A stretch of 64,000 nt of DNA. It comes from Salinisphaera sp. T31B1. Its GTDB lineage: Bacteria > Pseudomonadota > Gammaproteobacteria > Nevskiales > Salinisphaeraceae. Where the stretch lies: NCBI RefSeq assembly GCF_040361275.1, contig NZ_APNH01000002.1:558001-622000 (forward strand). The letters run 5' to 3'. The position numbers and the translations under genes are program-made. Below the pieces are notes generated by a model. The model saw only the letters and a program-made list of their open reading frames with translations. It searched no databases and had not been told where the DNA came from. Below are positions 26,824-37,275 of this stretch, piece after piece. How positions within the stretch are numbered: the stretch's first letter is position 1; every line of letters starts with the position of its first letter.

Positions 26824-29800
26824 ATGGTCGATACTCTAAGTCTTCAATATTCGCTTTGGCTCGATAAATTTCTGCAGCGACGCTTCATGGGGCAACCGGA
26901 CCAGCGGCCGCTATACGCTTATCAATGCAACCGTGATGAGTATTTCGAGCTTTTGAATTTGCTGAAAAGGCAGGGTGCGAAGGCAAGCTACGACGAAAAC
27001 CGCGCCGCTTGTGCCGCATTCGTGTTGTTCTGCGCGGAATGGTACCGACGTGACTATCAGCAGAATTTTGGTTGGAGCTGGGATCAAATCTGGCAGCGGC
27101 TGGGCTACGAATTATTGCCGAATGCACGCGCCACAGTTGTCAGCAAAGGCTTGGAGGGCTACTGGAAGCGGCCCTTGCACCATTACGACAGTGGCACACG
27201 GAATTTTCTAGGCTCCCTGTTCAGCGAAGGCGGCCTACCGTTTCAAGTTCTTCGCCAAGGAGATAACCGCTTCCAGACGTTGTTCGAGCGCACGCTCGCG
27301 CAATATGACCAAGCCCGGTTGCTGGGCTATGACACCTTTAAACACGTCGAACAGCAGCTCGAGCGTATCAATCTGCCGGCGGTCTTCTCGGAAGCCGTTT
27401 CCGTGCAGTTAATAGCCGAGATGACGGACCAGCTAGTGGCCCTGGTCAGGGAGTACAGGCTAACGGATACCAACGATCCGGTAGTCCATCTGGACACCAA
27501 TAACCCTAGGTGGCGCGAACAGTTTCCACTGCCGTTGGATAACACGACCGGCAACAGGCTACTGAACCACCTGCTTAACCGAGCGACCAGCGAGACCAAA
27601 AAACGCAAACGAGACGATTCAGCACTTTGGCAGCATCTTTGGCGGCCCAGCCAGCCGGAACACCTTTGGTTTAAGGTCAATCTGCCGAAACAAATTAGTT
27701 TCCGACTCGAAACACAGCCGTCGACTACCCGTTTCGAGCTGGCTATTGTCGAAGGCGAGCAGTCGATCAAGGCGATAGGCCCCGGATATGCGGCGCTCGA
27801 TGACTTGGTAGCCAGAATCCAGCTCCGCAATCCCAAAGTGATCGGCCCGCGCCAGTCCAGTCATCTGCCCCTTGGTCTAGTAGCCATGGCGGGCGGGATA
27901 GTCATTGCCAGCAGTCAGCTTACGGGCAGTGATGTTGCACTGGGGGAAGTGCCTCTAGGCTTTGAAAGAGAAGGCGACGATTGGCAGCTCTGTGGCCAAG
28001 CTTCGCTAGACACCGCAAGCGAAGAGCTCCTGCTGGCCCTACCTGCGGGCAGCGTTATCGAGGATCTCGAAGTGGTCGAGGGCCAGCCGGAAATTATCCC
28101 AATGCCGGAGATGCTGGGGCTCGTGGCTGTAATGATCTGCGGCAAGGCCGAGCTGAAGCTCAACGCAGATGAGTCCTACCGGATTCGCACGGGCCACGGC
28201 TCAAGTGGCGATCCGGGACTGGCGCTGGCCGGGGAATCCGTCGGTTGGGCTACCCAGCCAGCGCTGTCCTTCATAGGCCTACCGAAACCAAGCTGGAAGA
28301 ACTCCGATCCGCGTGCGCAATACGATACCCGGCTGCTCATAGGCGGTCACGAACCTGGAAGTGTCGGTGCAGAGGATATGCTGGGCGTTCGCCATGTCAC
28401 CATTCGCAACCGACAGGGCGATTCGCTACTGCGACGCAAGGCGGGAATCCTGCCAACCGGTTTTCGTCTACAACTGCGCCCCGGGGATACCGCCGGACAA
28501 GGCAGTGTTTTGGTGTTTTCATCCCGGCGCGTTCTGCTCGATATCCAAACCGATACGGTCACCACCCGGCAGATAAGGCATGACGACCATACCGAGTTGC
28601 GGCTAACAGCAAACAGTCTCCCACCGGTGGAACTGCGGCTGACTGTAACCCCTAGCCTTCTAGCAGACCCCATAGAAATTACCTTGCCTTTTCCGGGGAC
28701 CGGCTGCCTCGGTTTCGATAAAAAAGGCGATAAGCTGCAATCGGTTCTATCGTTTGACGACCTACTGGGTAGCCGCCTTCTTTTGTTCGCAAAACCGCAG
28801 GCCGCCACCTGGTTTGTCCTTGAGTTGACCCTAAGCGGCTCGCTAGCAAGACACGTTTATTGCCGCTGGTCCTACCAGGTCATCAACAAGCCGGTCGAAA
28901 TCAGCCTATACAACTTGCGCGAGCAAATTATTGATCTCATGTCGCTCAGCGGTGATATCGACCAGACGGTGGAATTACGGATATCCTCGCCCGGCGTCGG
29001 AGACAAAATCTATCGCATACGTCAGCACTCGGCAGAGCTGGTACTAGACCGTAATCGCGGGCTGCTAGCCACTTCCGGGCTCAATAAAATTAACGACGCA
29101 TTCCCCGAGCCGGCTCTGATGCTATTGCATGACCCCCATCAGCGTGCACGGTTGCTGGTTTCACGGACCAGCCAAGGTACCGATGTCGGTACTTACGAAT
29201 TGCCGGCCACTTTAGACAGGGACGGCCCGTGGCTGGTCGTGCCATCGACGTCGGATTCTTTGTCCTTCCGGCCAATTTTTCTGCCAGGCAACTGGCAGGC
29301 ACCCGCCACGACCCGACCCTCCAGCAGTTTACAAAGCGCAGTACTAAATTTTGATCCGACGGCCTCGGCATCTTCGAGTCCTTTCATTCCTGTACTGAAC
29401 GCCATGGCCGAAAACCCGTTGCACAGTGGCTGGCAGTTCCTGCGAGCACTGTACGATCAGTATGGCTACCTGCCACTCGCCACTTTCGAGGTTTGGAAGG
29501 CGCTGGTACACCACCCGCGGGCTTTGGCTATGTCGTTGTTCAAGTTCGAGATGGACCCCAAGTTTCTTGGCAGGATCGAAACAGAGTTCCCGATCCTCTG
29601 GGAGCTTTTTCCGATCGCTCACATACAACAAGCGCTTCGGGCCTTTAGCGTTTTTCTCGCCGAAAATGGCGTTAGACCCGAGGCTATCGACGAAATTTCA
29701 AACCGCTATCTGGAGCAACTCGGTGCAACACTTCCCAGCTATGGCGGAAATGTGCAGGCCTACCTGGGTGGCCACTTATCCAGTTCGCACATGAATGTTC

Positions 29801-30144
29801 CGTACGAGGCATTCAAAGCCGTCTTGCATAGCTGGCATCAGGAGTTGATCAGGGTCCACAGTGAGGATCAGTGGCCAGAATTTTATTGCAGCGAGCTCAA
29901 ACAGTGGCAGCGGAGCCAACAGGAAGCCGTTATTGATTTCGATACCACCATGAGCTTTCGCAACGCGGTGGTCTATATGCCCATGTTCGCTGCGGCAGTG
30001 GCCAGCGGTGATGCCGAACTTGGCGATATCTTTAGTGAAGACAGAAAATCCGTTTTCTTCCTCCGCCAGGTTCGGGATTTCGACTCGAACTGGTTTACAT
30101 CGGTTTACCAATACTGCCTGCTAAAGCGGCTCGCACGTTATTAA
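26824..30144 (+). CDS. druH: DruH-like protein, Druantia type III defence module
   Basis: The 1106-residue protein has no recognised catalytic motif, no signal peptide and no membrane segment. The first 300 residues are rich in charged and aromatic helices (SLQYSLWLDKFLQRR, then YQQNFGWSWDQIW). The middle 300-850 reads as beta-rich, and the last 250 are helical again. It is called DruH from its size, its position 15 bases before a giant DUF1998 helicase, and its resemblance to the STY4851/ECs_5259-type proteins that partner DruE in two-gene Druantia systems. G+C is well below that of the chromosome. The molecular role is not deducible from sequence. Confidence 0.7.
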   Translation: MVDTLSLQYSLWLDKFLQRRFMGQPDQRPLYAYQCNRDEYFELLNLLKRQGAKASYDENRAACAAFVLFCAEWYRRDYQQNFGWSWDQIWQRLGYELLPNARATVVSKGLEGYWKRPLHHYDSGTRNFLGSLFSEGGLPFQVLRQGDNRFQTLFERTLAQYDQARLLGYDTFKHVEQQLERINLPAVFSEAVSVQLIAEMTDQLVALVREYRLTDTNDPVVHLDTNNPRWREQFPLPLDNTTGNRLLNHLLNRATSETKKRKRDDSALWQHLWRPSQPEHLWFKVNLPKQISFRLETQPSTTRFELAIVEGEQSIKAIGPGYAALDDLVARIQLRNPKVIGPRQSSHLPLGLVAMAGGIVIASSQLTGSDVALGEVPLGFEREGDDWQLCGQASLDTASEELLLALPAGSVIEDLEVVEGQPEIIPMPEMLGLVAVMICGKAELKLNADESYRIRTGHGSSGDPGLALAGESVGWATQPALSFIGLPKPSWKNSDPRAQYDTRLLIGGHEPGSVGAEDMLGVRHVTIRNRQGDSLLRRKAGILPTGFRLQLRPGDTAGQGSVLVFSSRRVLLDIQTDTVTTRQIRHDDHTELRLTANSLPPVELRLTVTPSLLADPIEITLPFPGTGCLGFDKKGDKLQSVLSFDDLLGSRLLLFAKPQAATWFVLELTLSGSLARHVYCRWSYQVINKPVEISLYNLREQIIDLMSLSGDIDQTVELRISSPGVGDKIYRIRQHSAELVLDRNRGLLATSGLNKINDAFPEPALMLLHDPHQRARLLVSRTSQGTDVGTYELPATLDRDGPWLVVPSTSDSLSFRPIFLPGNWQAPATTRPSSSLQSAVLNFDPTASASSSPFIPVLNAMAENPLHSGWQFLRALYDQYGYLPLATFEVWKALVHHPRALAMSLFKFEMDPKFLGRIETEFPILWELFPIAHIQQALRAFSVFLAENGVRPEAIDEISNRYLEQLGATLPSYGGNVQAYLGGHLSSSHMNVPYEAFKAVLHSWHQELIRVHSEDQWPEFYCSELKQWQRSQQEAVIDFDTTMSFRNAVVYMPMFAAAVASGDAELGDIFSEDRKSVFFLRQVRDFDSNWFTSVYQYCLLKRLARY

Positions 30145-30159
30145 ACAAAAAAACAGACG

Positions 30160-33100
30160 ATGAATAACTATTTTGCCAATCTTTCTAGCCAAGCGCTTTC
30201 GCGAGCTACGGAGTCGACCCTAAGCATTCTGGGTATAACCGATCCCGCTTTGCGCGCGCACTTGGGCGATATTATGAGCCGGGATCCCGGCAACGCTGGA
30301 TCTTTTCTAGCTCCGCCCGTTTTCGAGCAGATGTTTGGCTGGGAGACCTCTCCACAAACCATGAACGACTTGGCGACCGACGGCAGCATGCTAAGCCGCG
30401 AAGTCGTTAATTCTCTGGACAACGCCGCCAATGGCAGATATCGATTCGGCGCGGATTGGCAGCCGTTCACCCACCAACTGGCCAGTTGGCGGTCGCTTCT
30501 GGAAAAAAAGCACTCGGTCATAGTGACCAGCGGCACCGGTTCGGGCAAGACAGAATGCTTTATGGTGCCGGTACTTGAAGATCTTCATCGCGAGTACGTC
30601 GCTCGCGGCAGACAGCCGCTAGAAGGTGTACGTGCACTGTTCTTGTATCCACTTAATGCGTTGATAAATTCCCAGCGGGAGCGTCTGGATGCCTGGACAC
30701 GGGGCTTCGGCAACGGTATCCGCTATTGCCTTTACAACGGCAATACCGAGGAAACCGCACGCAATCGGGCAGAACAGGCGCAGCGGCCCAACGAGGTGTT
30801 GTCGCGCCAGCTGATGCGGGAGAAACCCGCGCCGATTCTGGTAACCAACGGCACCATGCTGGAATACATGATGGTGCGTCAGGTAGACGCCCCCATCGTA
30901 CGAAAATCGCGAGCAGAAAAATCGCTGCGGTGGATTGTGCTCGACGAAGCCCATACCTATGTCGGTTCACAGGCGGCCGAACTGGCGTTACAGCTACGCC
31001 GGGTGATGACCAACTTTGGTGCCGAGCCGGAAAACATTCGCTTTGTGGCGACTTCCGCCACTATTGCCGGCGACCCCGACGCCACCGGACGTCTGAAACG
31101 ATTCCTATCGGACTTGTCTGGCGTAGCAGTTGCCAATATCGACGTCTGGGACGGACAAAGAGTTACGCCAGAACTCCCGCCCTGCCGAAGCCGCACCATG
31201 TCGCTGGACGAACTGGAATCGATACCAGCGGATTCTCCCAAAGACCGCGAAGCGAGCAAGCTCCGCTACGACGCTTTGGTCCATAGTCCGGAAGCGCGCC
31301 GCCTGAGGGGGCTCGTGGTAGATGCCGAAAAGCCGTTGACGCTGACCGAGATTATTACAGGCATGCACGGCGATAGCGATTGCAAGCCCTCGGCTCAGGA
31401 AACCTTGCGCTGGCTAGATGTCTGCTCCGGAACCCGTCCGGCATCTGACAAACCGGCGTTTTTGAAGCTCAGGGGGCACTTTTTTCAGCGTACTACCCAT
31501 GGTTTGTGGGCATGTTTCGACGCCAACTGTTCAGCCAAGAGAGGTACTTCTCTGGAGAATGGCTGGCCTTTTGGCTATGTATACCCTACCCAGCGGCAGA
31601 CTTGTACTTGTGGCAGCCCGGTATTTGAGCTGGCTTTTTGCCATGACTGCAATGAACCTCATTTACTCGCTCGGGATGCCTATGGCCGCCTGATGCAGTG
31701 GGAAGGCGTAAGCATCGACGAATTTTCGTTACAAGAGGAAACGCCGGCGGACGATGATCAAACTATCGCCGGTACCAAGCAAGACCATATCCAACCTCAA
31801 TTGGCGCTGTGCCCCGCGGCCAACGCTGGCGAGAACTACCTTGCCCAGTGCTTTGATAAGCGCACTGGCTCCTTCGATTTGGGATCCGATGACCATGTCC
31901 AGCTGGGACTAAGGGACTCCGACCCACAGTGCAGCCGACCTGGATGCGAATACAGGGGTTCGCACGGCCGCCAAACGTTCAGAAGGGCACTGTTGGGCGC
32001 CCCCTTCTATGTCAGTAGCGCGGTGCCAACCCTTCTTGAGCATTGTAAGGATTTCGAATCCTCGGATTACGGAAAGCAATCGCTCCCTGGGCGCGGACGC
32101 CGACTGATCACCTTTACTGATAGTCGGCAAGGAACGGCCCGCATGTCGGTACGCATGCAGCAGGAAGCCGAACGTAGCCGCTTGCGCGGTCTTGTCGTGG
32201 AAATACTGAGCTGGCACCAGCGCCGGCACGCGCAGGAGGTTGAATGCTCTCCCGATCTAGATGCCGAAACGCTCCACGGGTTTATAGCCGATGCCCGAAA
32301 AAAGGCAGACCAATTCCGTAATCTTGGCTTACATACCCAAGCGAAGCGAGAGGAGCAGAGCATAGATGAATTCCGACAGAAGCTGAATACGGCAACCGGC
32401 AATAAGCCTCGCATCCCGCTCATATCGCTATCGTGGGGGGAAGTAGTTAACGAATTATCGAGCAAAGAGGACATCAGAAGCTCGATCTTGGATTACAACC
32501 GTTACTTGGATCCGGAAACTTTCGGACGAGACGCTGGGCCTCTTAAGCTTTCGGAATTATTGTTGTTTCGAGAGTTCGCGCGCCGGCCGAAGCGACAGAA
32601 TAGCCTCGAGACGTTGGGCCTCGTCAAGCTAGGCTATGCCGGCCTCGAACACATAGACCGCTCTCCCGAGCGTTGGGAACAAAATGGGTTAACGCTCGAC
32701 GACTGGCGCAGCTTTCTTATCGTGGCGCTAGATTTCTATGTTCGAGAGAACACCTATGTACAAGCCGACCGGGACTGGACCCGGTGGGTAGGCGCGCACT
32801 TTTCTCCCAAGACGCTGAGAACCCCCCTCTCCGAAGAGAAAGATGAGATTCGAATCAAACGCTGGCCGCAGATTCGAGGCGGCTATTACTCGCAACGGCT
32901 GATAAAACTCCTGCTGTTGGGCGCCAATCTGAGTCCGAGCGACACATCCCATGTCGATCTGGTGAACAGTTGGCTGCAGGCGGCGTGGAAGCAGTTGACT
33001 CAGACCAGCTTCATTCTTAAACCCGACGGCAACCAATACTCTCTTCCTCTCCAGAACATACGATTCTCCCTGACCGCCTGGGCTGACGTCTGCCCGGTAA

Positions 33101-36100
33101 CTAACAAACTGCTGACGACTAGTTTCAAAGGTCTGACCCCTTACCTTCCTGCGCACATTGATTTCTCGCGGTCGGTTGACGAACTACGTGAGCGCTACCG
33201 CACCCTTCCGGTCGAGATGCCCGAGATCTGGCGGTTTGACAACTCTCAAGAGGACTACGACACCGGGCTCAGAAAGATCCGAGCCGAGGTAGGCCATGAT
33301 CCGCTGATAGCCAGTTTGCGTGTCGAAAACCTTTGGACAGACATCAGCGACCGAGCGGTCGAAGGCGGTTTTTACTACCGCACTGCTGAACATTCCGCGC
33401 AACAGTCCGCCGGCCGTCTAGAGCAATATGAAAGTAAGTTCCAAAAGGGACAGGTCAATGTATTGAACTGTTCGACAACGATGGAAATGGGCGTCGATAT
33501 CGGCGGTATTTCCGCGGTGGCCATGAATAATGTACCGCCCCACCCAGCGAACTACCTGCAACGCGCCGGGCGCGCCGGGCGCGGCAGCGAATCCAGGGCC
33601 ATAGCCTATACGCTCTGCAAGAACAACCCGCACGATCAGCAGGTTTTTATGAGGCCGGAATGGCCATTTGAAACAGCGATACCGGCACCAGCCGTCGCAT
33701 TGAATTCGGAGAAACTGGTGCAGCGTCATGTCAATTCGCTGCTGCTGTCGGATTATCTTTGCAACATCGTCGCCCCCACGCGCACCGAAAAAACCAAGCT
33801 GAACACGGCGTGGTTCTTCCATAACGAGGCTGGCCCGTCCCATTGTGATCAATTTATGGAACGTCTAGCACTGGCCGAGCTCAAGTGCCTCGACGACGCG
33901 CTCTACCGACTGGTCAAGCGAACAGCTTTGGACGGCATCAAACCCCATCGATTACGGCAGTATTCTCTAGAAGCTATTAAAAAACTCCAGGAACGCTGGC
34001 AAGAAAGCTACCGTAATCTCAGCGCCCAAGAAGCCAGTGCCGAACCCAAGACGCCCTTCCGGAAGCGTCTGGAGATCGAAAAATCCCGACACTGTCAAGA
34101 ATATTTATTGCGCGACCTCGCTGCCCGAACATTTCTACCGGGCTATGGGTTTCCTACAGATGTAGTCAATTTCGACAATTTCACAATCGAAGACTATCTC
34201 AGGGAAATAAGGGGCGAAAATAAGGAGCGAGAAGACAATATCGCTCGCTACAAAGGCCTGCCCTCCCGCAACCTGGCGATTGCAATTCGCGAATACGCTC
34301 CAGGCGCCGAAATTGTTCTTGATGGGCGGGTTTTCACGTCGGCAGGGGTTTCTCTGCATTGGCATAATTTGTCAAGCGAGAGTAAGGAAGCCCAGAAGAT
34401 GGATACCGCTTGGCGTTGCGACGTGTGCGGCCAAGTCGGCTACGAAGAAGGGCTTGGCCAGATGTCGGAGCTGACCTGCAGCAATAACCGATGTCAGAGT
34501 CTCATCAAACCGAATAATATTCGCAAGGTTTTACAACCGACCGGGTTTGTAACTGACGCCTATGCACCGATTTCCAATAACGTGCAGCGCCAGAAGTTCA
34601 TCCCCGTCGAAACGCCTTGGGTTTTCGTCCGTGCCACCCCCGTCCCCTTACCCAACCCGGCTCTCGGCGACATGTCTTTTGCTCATGATGGGCGGGTCTT
34701 CCATTACAGCGCCGGGGAGAATGGCCAAGGTTATGCCCTGTGTCTGGGTTGCGGACGTGCTGATTCTATGTCCCCCCAGGGTGAATACCCGCCGGGGTTG
34801 AGGCCAAGCCAGAATCACTTTCCACCCCGGCCCGGCAAGGAGGATAAGGACAGCAATAACCACCGTGTCGCCTGCCCCGAAAGCGGTAATGTAAAAGCCG
34901 GCATTTATTTAGGGACGATCTCGACAACCGATGTATTCGAACTGATTATCCGTAACCCCGAGACAGGCGAGTATCTTCTGGATTCCGATAAGGAATGCCA
35001 GCAGATCGCCCTGACCCTAGCCGTGGCCATGCGGGCAGCATTAGCTGGGACTCTAGGCATATCTAGAGATGAGCTGGGTTACGCTACCCGTCCAAGTAAA
35101 TTACCGGAAGGCCAAGCGGCTCTTGTCCTCCAACTATTCGATGTCGTGAGCGGCGGTGCGGGCTTTTCCAGTAGCGCGCCGGAACACGTGGAAGCGCTCT
35201 TACTTGGCATGGCAAAGCAGCTGGAATGTGAATTCTGCGAGACCAGCTGTAGCGAGTGTCTGCTTGACAGCCAGACACGCCATGATTTCAGCATGCTGAA
35301 CCGCAAACTTGCGCTGCAATGGCTGGGCCAAAATTTTACGCGCCACGTAGTGTTGACCCGCGATGATCAACTCGGGTTGGAAGATGCGAGATACTGTCCA
35401 GGCAGCATGGAAATCGTGCTGCGACGGCTGATCAATCGCGGAGCGCATAAAGTCAGTATGCGGGCCACGGGCGACGCTTCCGAGTGGGATTTGTTGGCCC
35501 CACAATTTAACAAGGCCATCCAGCAGTACTTGTTCAACGACGAACTCGAAATCGACTTGCTTCTGCCCGACCACATCGGAGACCAGGTGCTATTGCAAGA
35601 CCTCGACCGCCTAAGGTCTTTAGGGGCCAGAATTGGCTTGGCCAATAAGCGCCTGCCTCAACCCCTTGCCGCCCAGGTTTTCCTCGATGGAAAGATCATC
35701 ACGCTAGCCACCGGGGACACCCGGGCCACCGTGCCGGGAGAAAATTGGCACCAAGCAGGTGAGATTGTCGTATCGTCCGAATCCTGTCCGGCATTCGAAT
35801 TGCAGCCATTCGATTTTCCAGATACCAATCTGGCTCCGGTGGCAATCATTCAGATCCGCGATGAGGCCAATGCGCCTTGGCGGAGATTCGGTAGCCGTTT
35901 TTGGAACGCAGTCATAGCACAATGCCCTGCTGCGTCCGAGTTGCTGAAAGATGCAGCGGTGAGCCGTATTTGGTATTCAGACCGTTACATCCAGAACCCA
36001 GCTGCGGTTGCAATCCTCAGTTCTATTCTAAGTTATTTTCGCGGGCGGTTGACGTCCGATGCACATATTGGTGTCCACACGCTATTCAAATCGGGGAAGT

Positions 36101-36465
36101 GGGCCGGACGAAAGACTTTCGAAGACTGGGCAGAGCAACAGGACTTCGAGCTTTTCCTCCGTAGCTGGGTCAGCACTATTTTGGATAAACCCGTGGACGT
36201 GACCGTAGCAACCTCCAACAGGGATATTCCGCACCACCGCAAACTGGGCATTGAGTTTTCGAGCGGCAAAACATTGGAGTTAAGGCTGGATCAGGGCGTT
36301 GGCTACTGGCAGCTATGGTTTCGCGACCGCCGCGATGCGCTGTTTGATTTTGACCAAATCGTTGAACGGCAGCTGGTAGCGATGGGTGAGAAGCTCAAGT
36401 ACGCCGAGGTCCGCAACTCAACAGATAAATGGCCAACCGATATATTCGCTGAGGTCCTTACTTGA
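30160..36465 (+). CDS. druE: DruE-like giant helicase with DUF1998 region, Druantia type III
   Basis: The 2101-residue protein is a superfamily 2 helicase. Walker A is SGTGSGKT (124-131), motif Ia YPLNAL (163-168), DEAH 262-265, ATSAT 297-301, and motif VI QRAGRAGR (1134-1141). Cysteine clusters lie near 450-500 and 1420 (CDVC). The DUF1998-type cluster is C1690-x2-C-x3-C-x2-C1700, followed by LLDSQTRHDFSMLNR. The last 350 residues include WYSDRYI (1938-1944) and HHRKLGIEF (2025-2033), followed by LDQGVGYW, resembling a phospholipase D/MIT-C-like fold. Size, motif order and the DruH neighbour identify DruE. It should translocate on DNA, and the module is expected to block phage. It may share druH's transcript. 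Confidence 0.82.
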   Translation: MNNYFANLSSQALSRATESTLSILGITDPALRAHLGDIMSRDPGNAGSFLAPPVFEQMFGWETSPQTMNDLATDGSMLSREVVNSLDNAANGRYRFGADWQPFTHQLASWRSLLEKKHSVIVTSGTGSGKTECFMVPVLEDLHREYVARGRQPLEGVRALFLYPLNALINSQRERLDAWTRGFGNGIRYCLYNGNTEETARNRAEQAQRPNEVLSRQLMREKPAPILVTNGTMLEYMMVRQVDAPIVRKSRAEKSLRWIVLDEAHTYVGSQAAELALQLRRVMTNFGAEPENIRFVATSATIAGDPDATGRLKRFLSDLSGVAVANIDVWDGQRVTPELPPCRSRTMSLDELESIPADSPKDREASKLRYDALVHSPEARRLRGLVVDAEKPLTLTEIITGMHGDSDCKPSAQETLRWLDVCSGTRPASDKPAFLKLRGHFFQRTTHGLWACFDANCSAKRGTSLENGWPFGYVYPTQRQTCTCGSPVFELAFCHDCNEPHLLARDAYGRLMQWEGVSIDEFSLQEETPADDDQTIAGTKQDHIQPQLALCPAANAGENYLAQCFDKRTGSFDLGSDDHVQLGLRDSDPQCSRPGCEYRGSHGRQTFRRALLGAPFYVSSAVPTLLEHCKDFESSDYGKQSLPGRGRRLITFTDSRQGTARMSVRMQQEAERSRLRGLVVEILSWHQRRHAQEVECSPDLDAETLHGFIADARKKADQFRNLGLHTQAKREEQSIDEFRQKLNTATGNKPRIPLISLSWGEVVNELSSKEDIRSSILDYNRYLDPETFGRDAGPLKLSELLLFREFARRPKRQNSLETLGLVKLGYAGLEHIDRSPERWEQNGLTLDDWRSFLIVALDFYVRENTYVQADRDWTRWVGAHFSPKTLRTPLSEEKDEIRIKRWPQIRGGYYSQRLIKLLLLGANLSPSDTSHVDLVNSWLQAAWKQLTQTSFILKPDGNQYSLPLQNIRFSLTAWADVCPVTNKLLTTSFKGLTPYLPAHIDFSRSVDELRERYRTLPVEMPEIWRFDNSQEDYDTGLRKIRAEVGHDPLIASLRVENLWTDISDRAVEGGFYYRTAEHSAQQSAGRLEQYESKFQKGQVNVLNCSTTMEMGVDIGGISAVAMNNVPPHPANYLQRAGRAGRGSESRAIAYTLCKNNPHDQQVFMRPEWPFETAIPAPAVALNSEKLVQRHVNSLLLSDYLCNIVAPTRTEKTKLNTAWFFHNEAGPSHCDQFMERLALAELKCLDDALYRLVKRTALDGIKPHRLRQYSLEAIKKLQERWQESYRNLSAQEASAEPKTPFRKRLEIEKSRHCQEYLLRDLAARTFLPGYGFPTDVVNFDNFTIEDYLREIRGENKEREDNIARYKGLPSRNLAIAIREYAPGAEIVLDGRVFTSAGVSLHWHNLSSESKEAQKMDTAWRCDVCGQVGYEEGLGQMSELTCSNNRCQSLIKPNNIRKVLQPTGFVTDAYAPISNNVQRQKFIPVETPWVFVRATPVPLPNPALGDMSFAHDGRVFHYSAGENGQGYALCLGCGRADSMSPQGEYPPGLRPSQNHFPPRPGKEDKDSNNHRVACPESGNVKAGIYLGTISTTDVFELIIRNPETGEYLLDSDKECQQIALTLAVAMRAALAGTLGISRDELGYATRPSKLPEGQAALVLQLFDVVSGGAGFSSSAPEHVEALLLGMAKQLECEFCETSCSECLLDSQTRHDFSMLNRKLALQWLGQNFTRHVVLTRDDQLGLEDARYCPGSMEIVLRRLINRGAHKVSMRATGDASEWDLLAPQFNKAIQQYLFNDELEIDLLLPDHIGDQVLLQDLDRLRSLGARIGLANKRLPQPLAAQVFLDGKIITLATGDTRATVPGENWHQAGEIVVSSESCPAFELQPFDFPDTNLAPVAIIQIRDEANAPWRRFGSRFWNAVIAQCPAASELLKDAAVSRIWYSDRYIQNPAAVAILSSILSYFRGRLTSDAHIGVHTLFKSGKWAGRKTFEDWAEQQDFELFLRSWVSTILDKPVDVTVATSNRDIPHHRKLGIEFSSGKTLELRLDQGVGYWQLWFRDRRDALFDFDQIVERQLVAMGEKLKYAEVRNSTDKWPTDIFAEVLT

Positions 36466-37275
36466 AAACCGTATGTTGAGTAACCGGGTCAGATATCTTT
36501 TGCGATGTACCTGGGTGCTCTGCACGGTTTTCGGGCTCCAGCTCATTCGGCGGCTGAATCATGTCCCGCGTCATACCACGGTCATCGGAGATTACATCGC
36601 CCTGAATCAGGCCCCGTGCTGCGCCCGCCGCGTCGATTTTAGCGTGACGAGAACCCGGGAGATATCAAAGTACGCGGCTTCCTGGCCAGGGAGTAGCATC
36701 TGCAAAACTCGGGGGGCGTTCGAGAGCCCCCTCTTCGGGGCCACTGCTCTTTCCCACGTGGCCTTATCCACGATACGGGCGCCTTGCGGTAGCCTCCACT
36801 CGTAATTGCCGCTGCTGGTATGGCACCAGAGCTTGAGCAGAAATTCGGAAACCCGTTCGCATTCGGCGCCGTGAGTGATGAGATCGCCGACCCGATTTGT
36901 CGGATACAAAATCTAAATTCATCGTAAGGTTTACGTTGCGTCAATAGCCCTAATTCGCGACGCTGGCTCCTAAGCTATCCGAGAATCAGCTTATTACGGA
37001 AAAAGTTCGGGGTCAGGTCTTGCATTGTGCACCTACGCATTTTGGGGATAGACCACAATTTCCCATCTGCCGCGACTATCGACCCGCTTTGCTTTACGGC
37101 CGTCCCGGTTGATCTCGCGTCACCCGTTGCTTCAAAGTCCTGGGGGCGGCCATACGCGAAGGCGTGTTCGTATTGTGCGAGCGCGCTGCGATTATCTGCT
37201 AGCGTTATGAACGAGTAAGGTGCCCGGCCCACCGGCTGTCGCTCCAGCGGACTACAACAACGAAGGGAGAATTAC
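36466..37275. other. Gap downstream of druE, right border of the island
   Basis: About 800 bases of intermediate composition with no convincing gene. A minus-strand frame of 100 codons (36607-36909) starts at TTG without a ribosome binding site. The right inverted 20-mer is at 37006-37025, after which composition rises again toward the MAPEG gene. AAGGGAG before 37276 is that gene's ribosome binding site. Confidence 0.45.
37006..37025 (+). repeat. Right copy of the inverted 20-mer bounding the Druantia island
   Basis: TTCGGGGTCAGGTCTTGCAT faces the left copy at 26291-26310 (17 of 20 identical). The core GTCAGGTCTTGCATTG also recurs in direct orientation at 37757-37772 with one mismatch, just after the MAPEG gene. 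Confidence 0.6.

Noticed and set aside
36607-36909. 100-codon minus-strand frame downstream of druE
   Set aside because: TTG start, no ribosome binding site, no similarity recognised; kept only as a possibility inside the gap entry.
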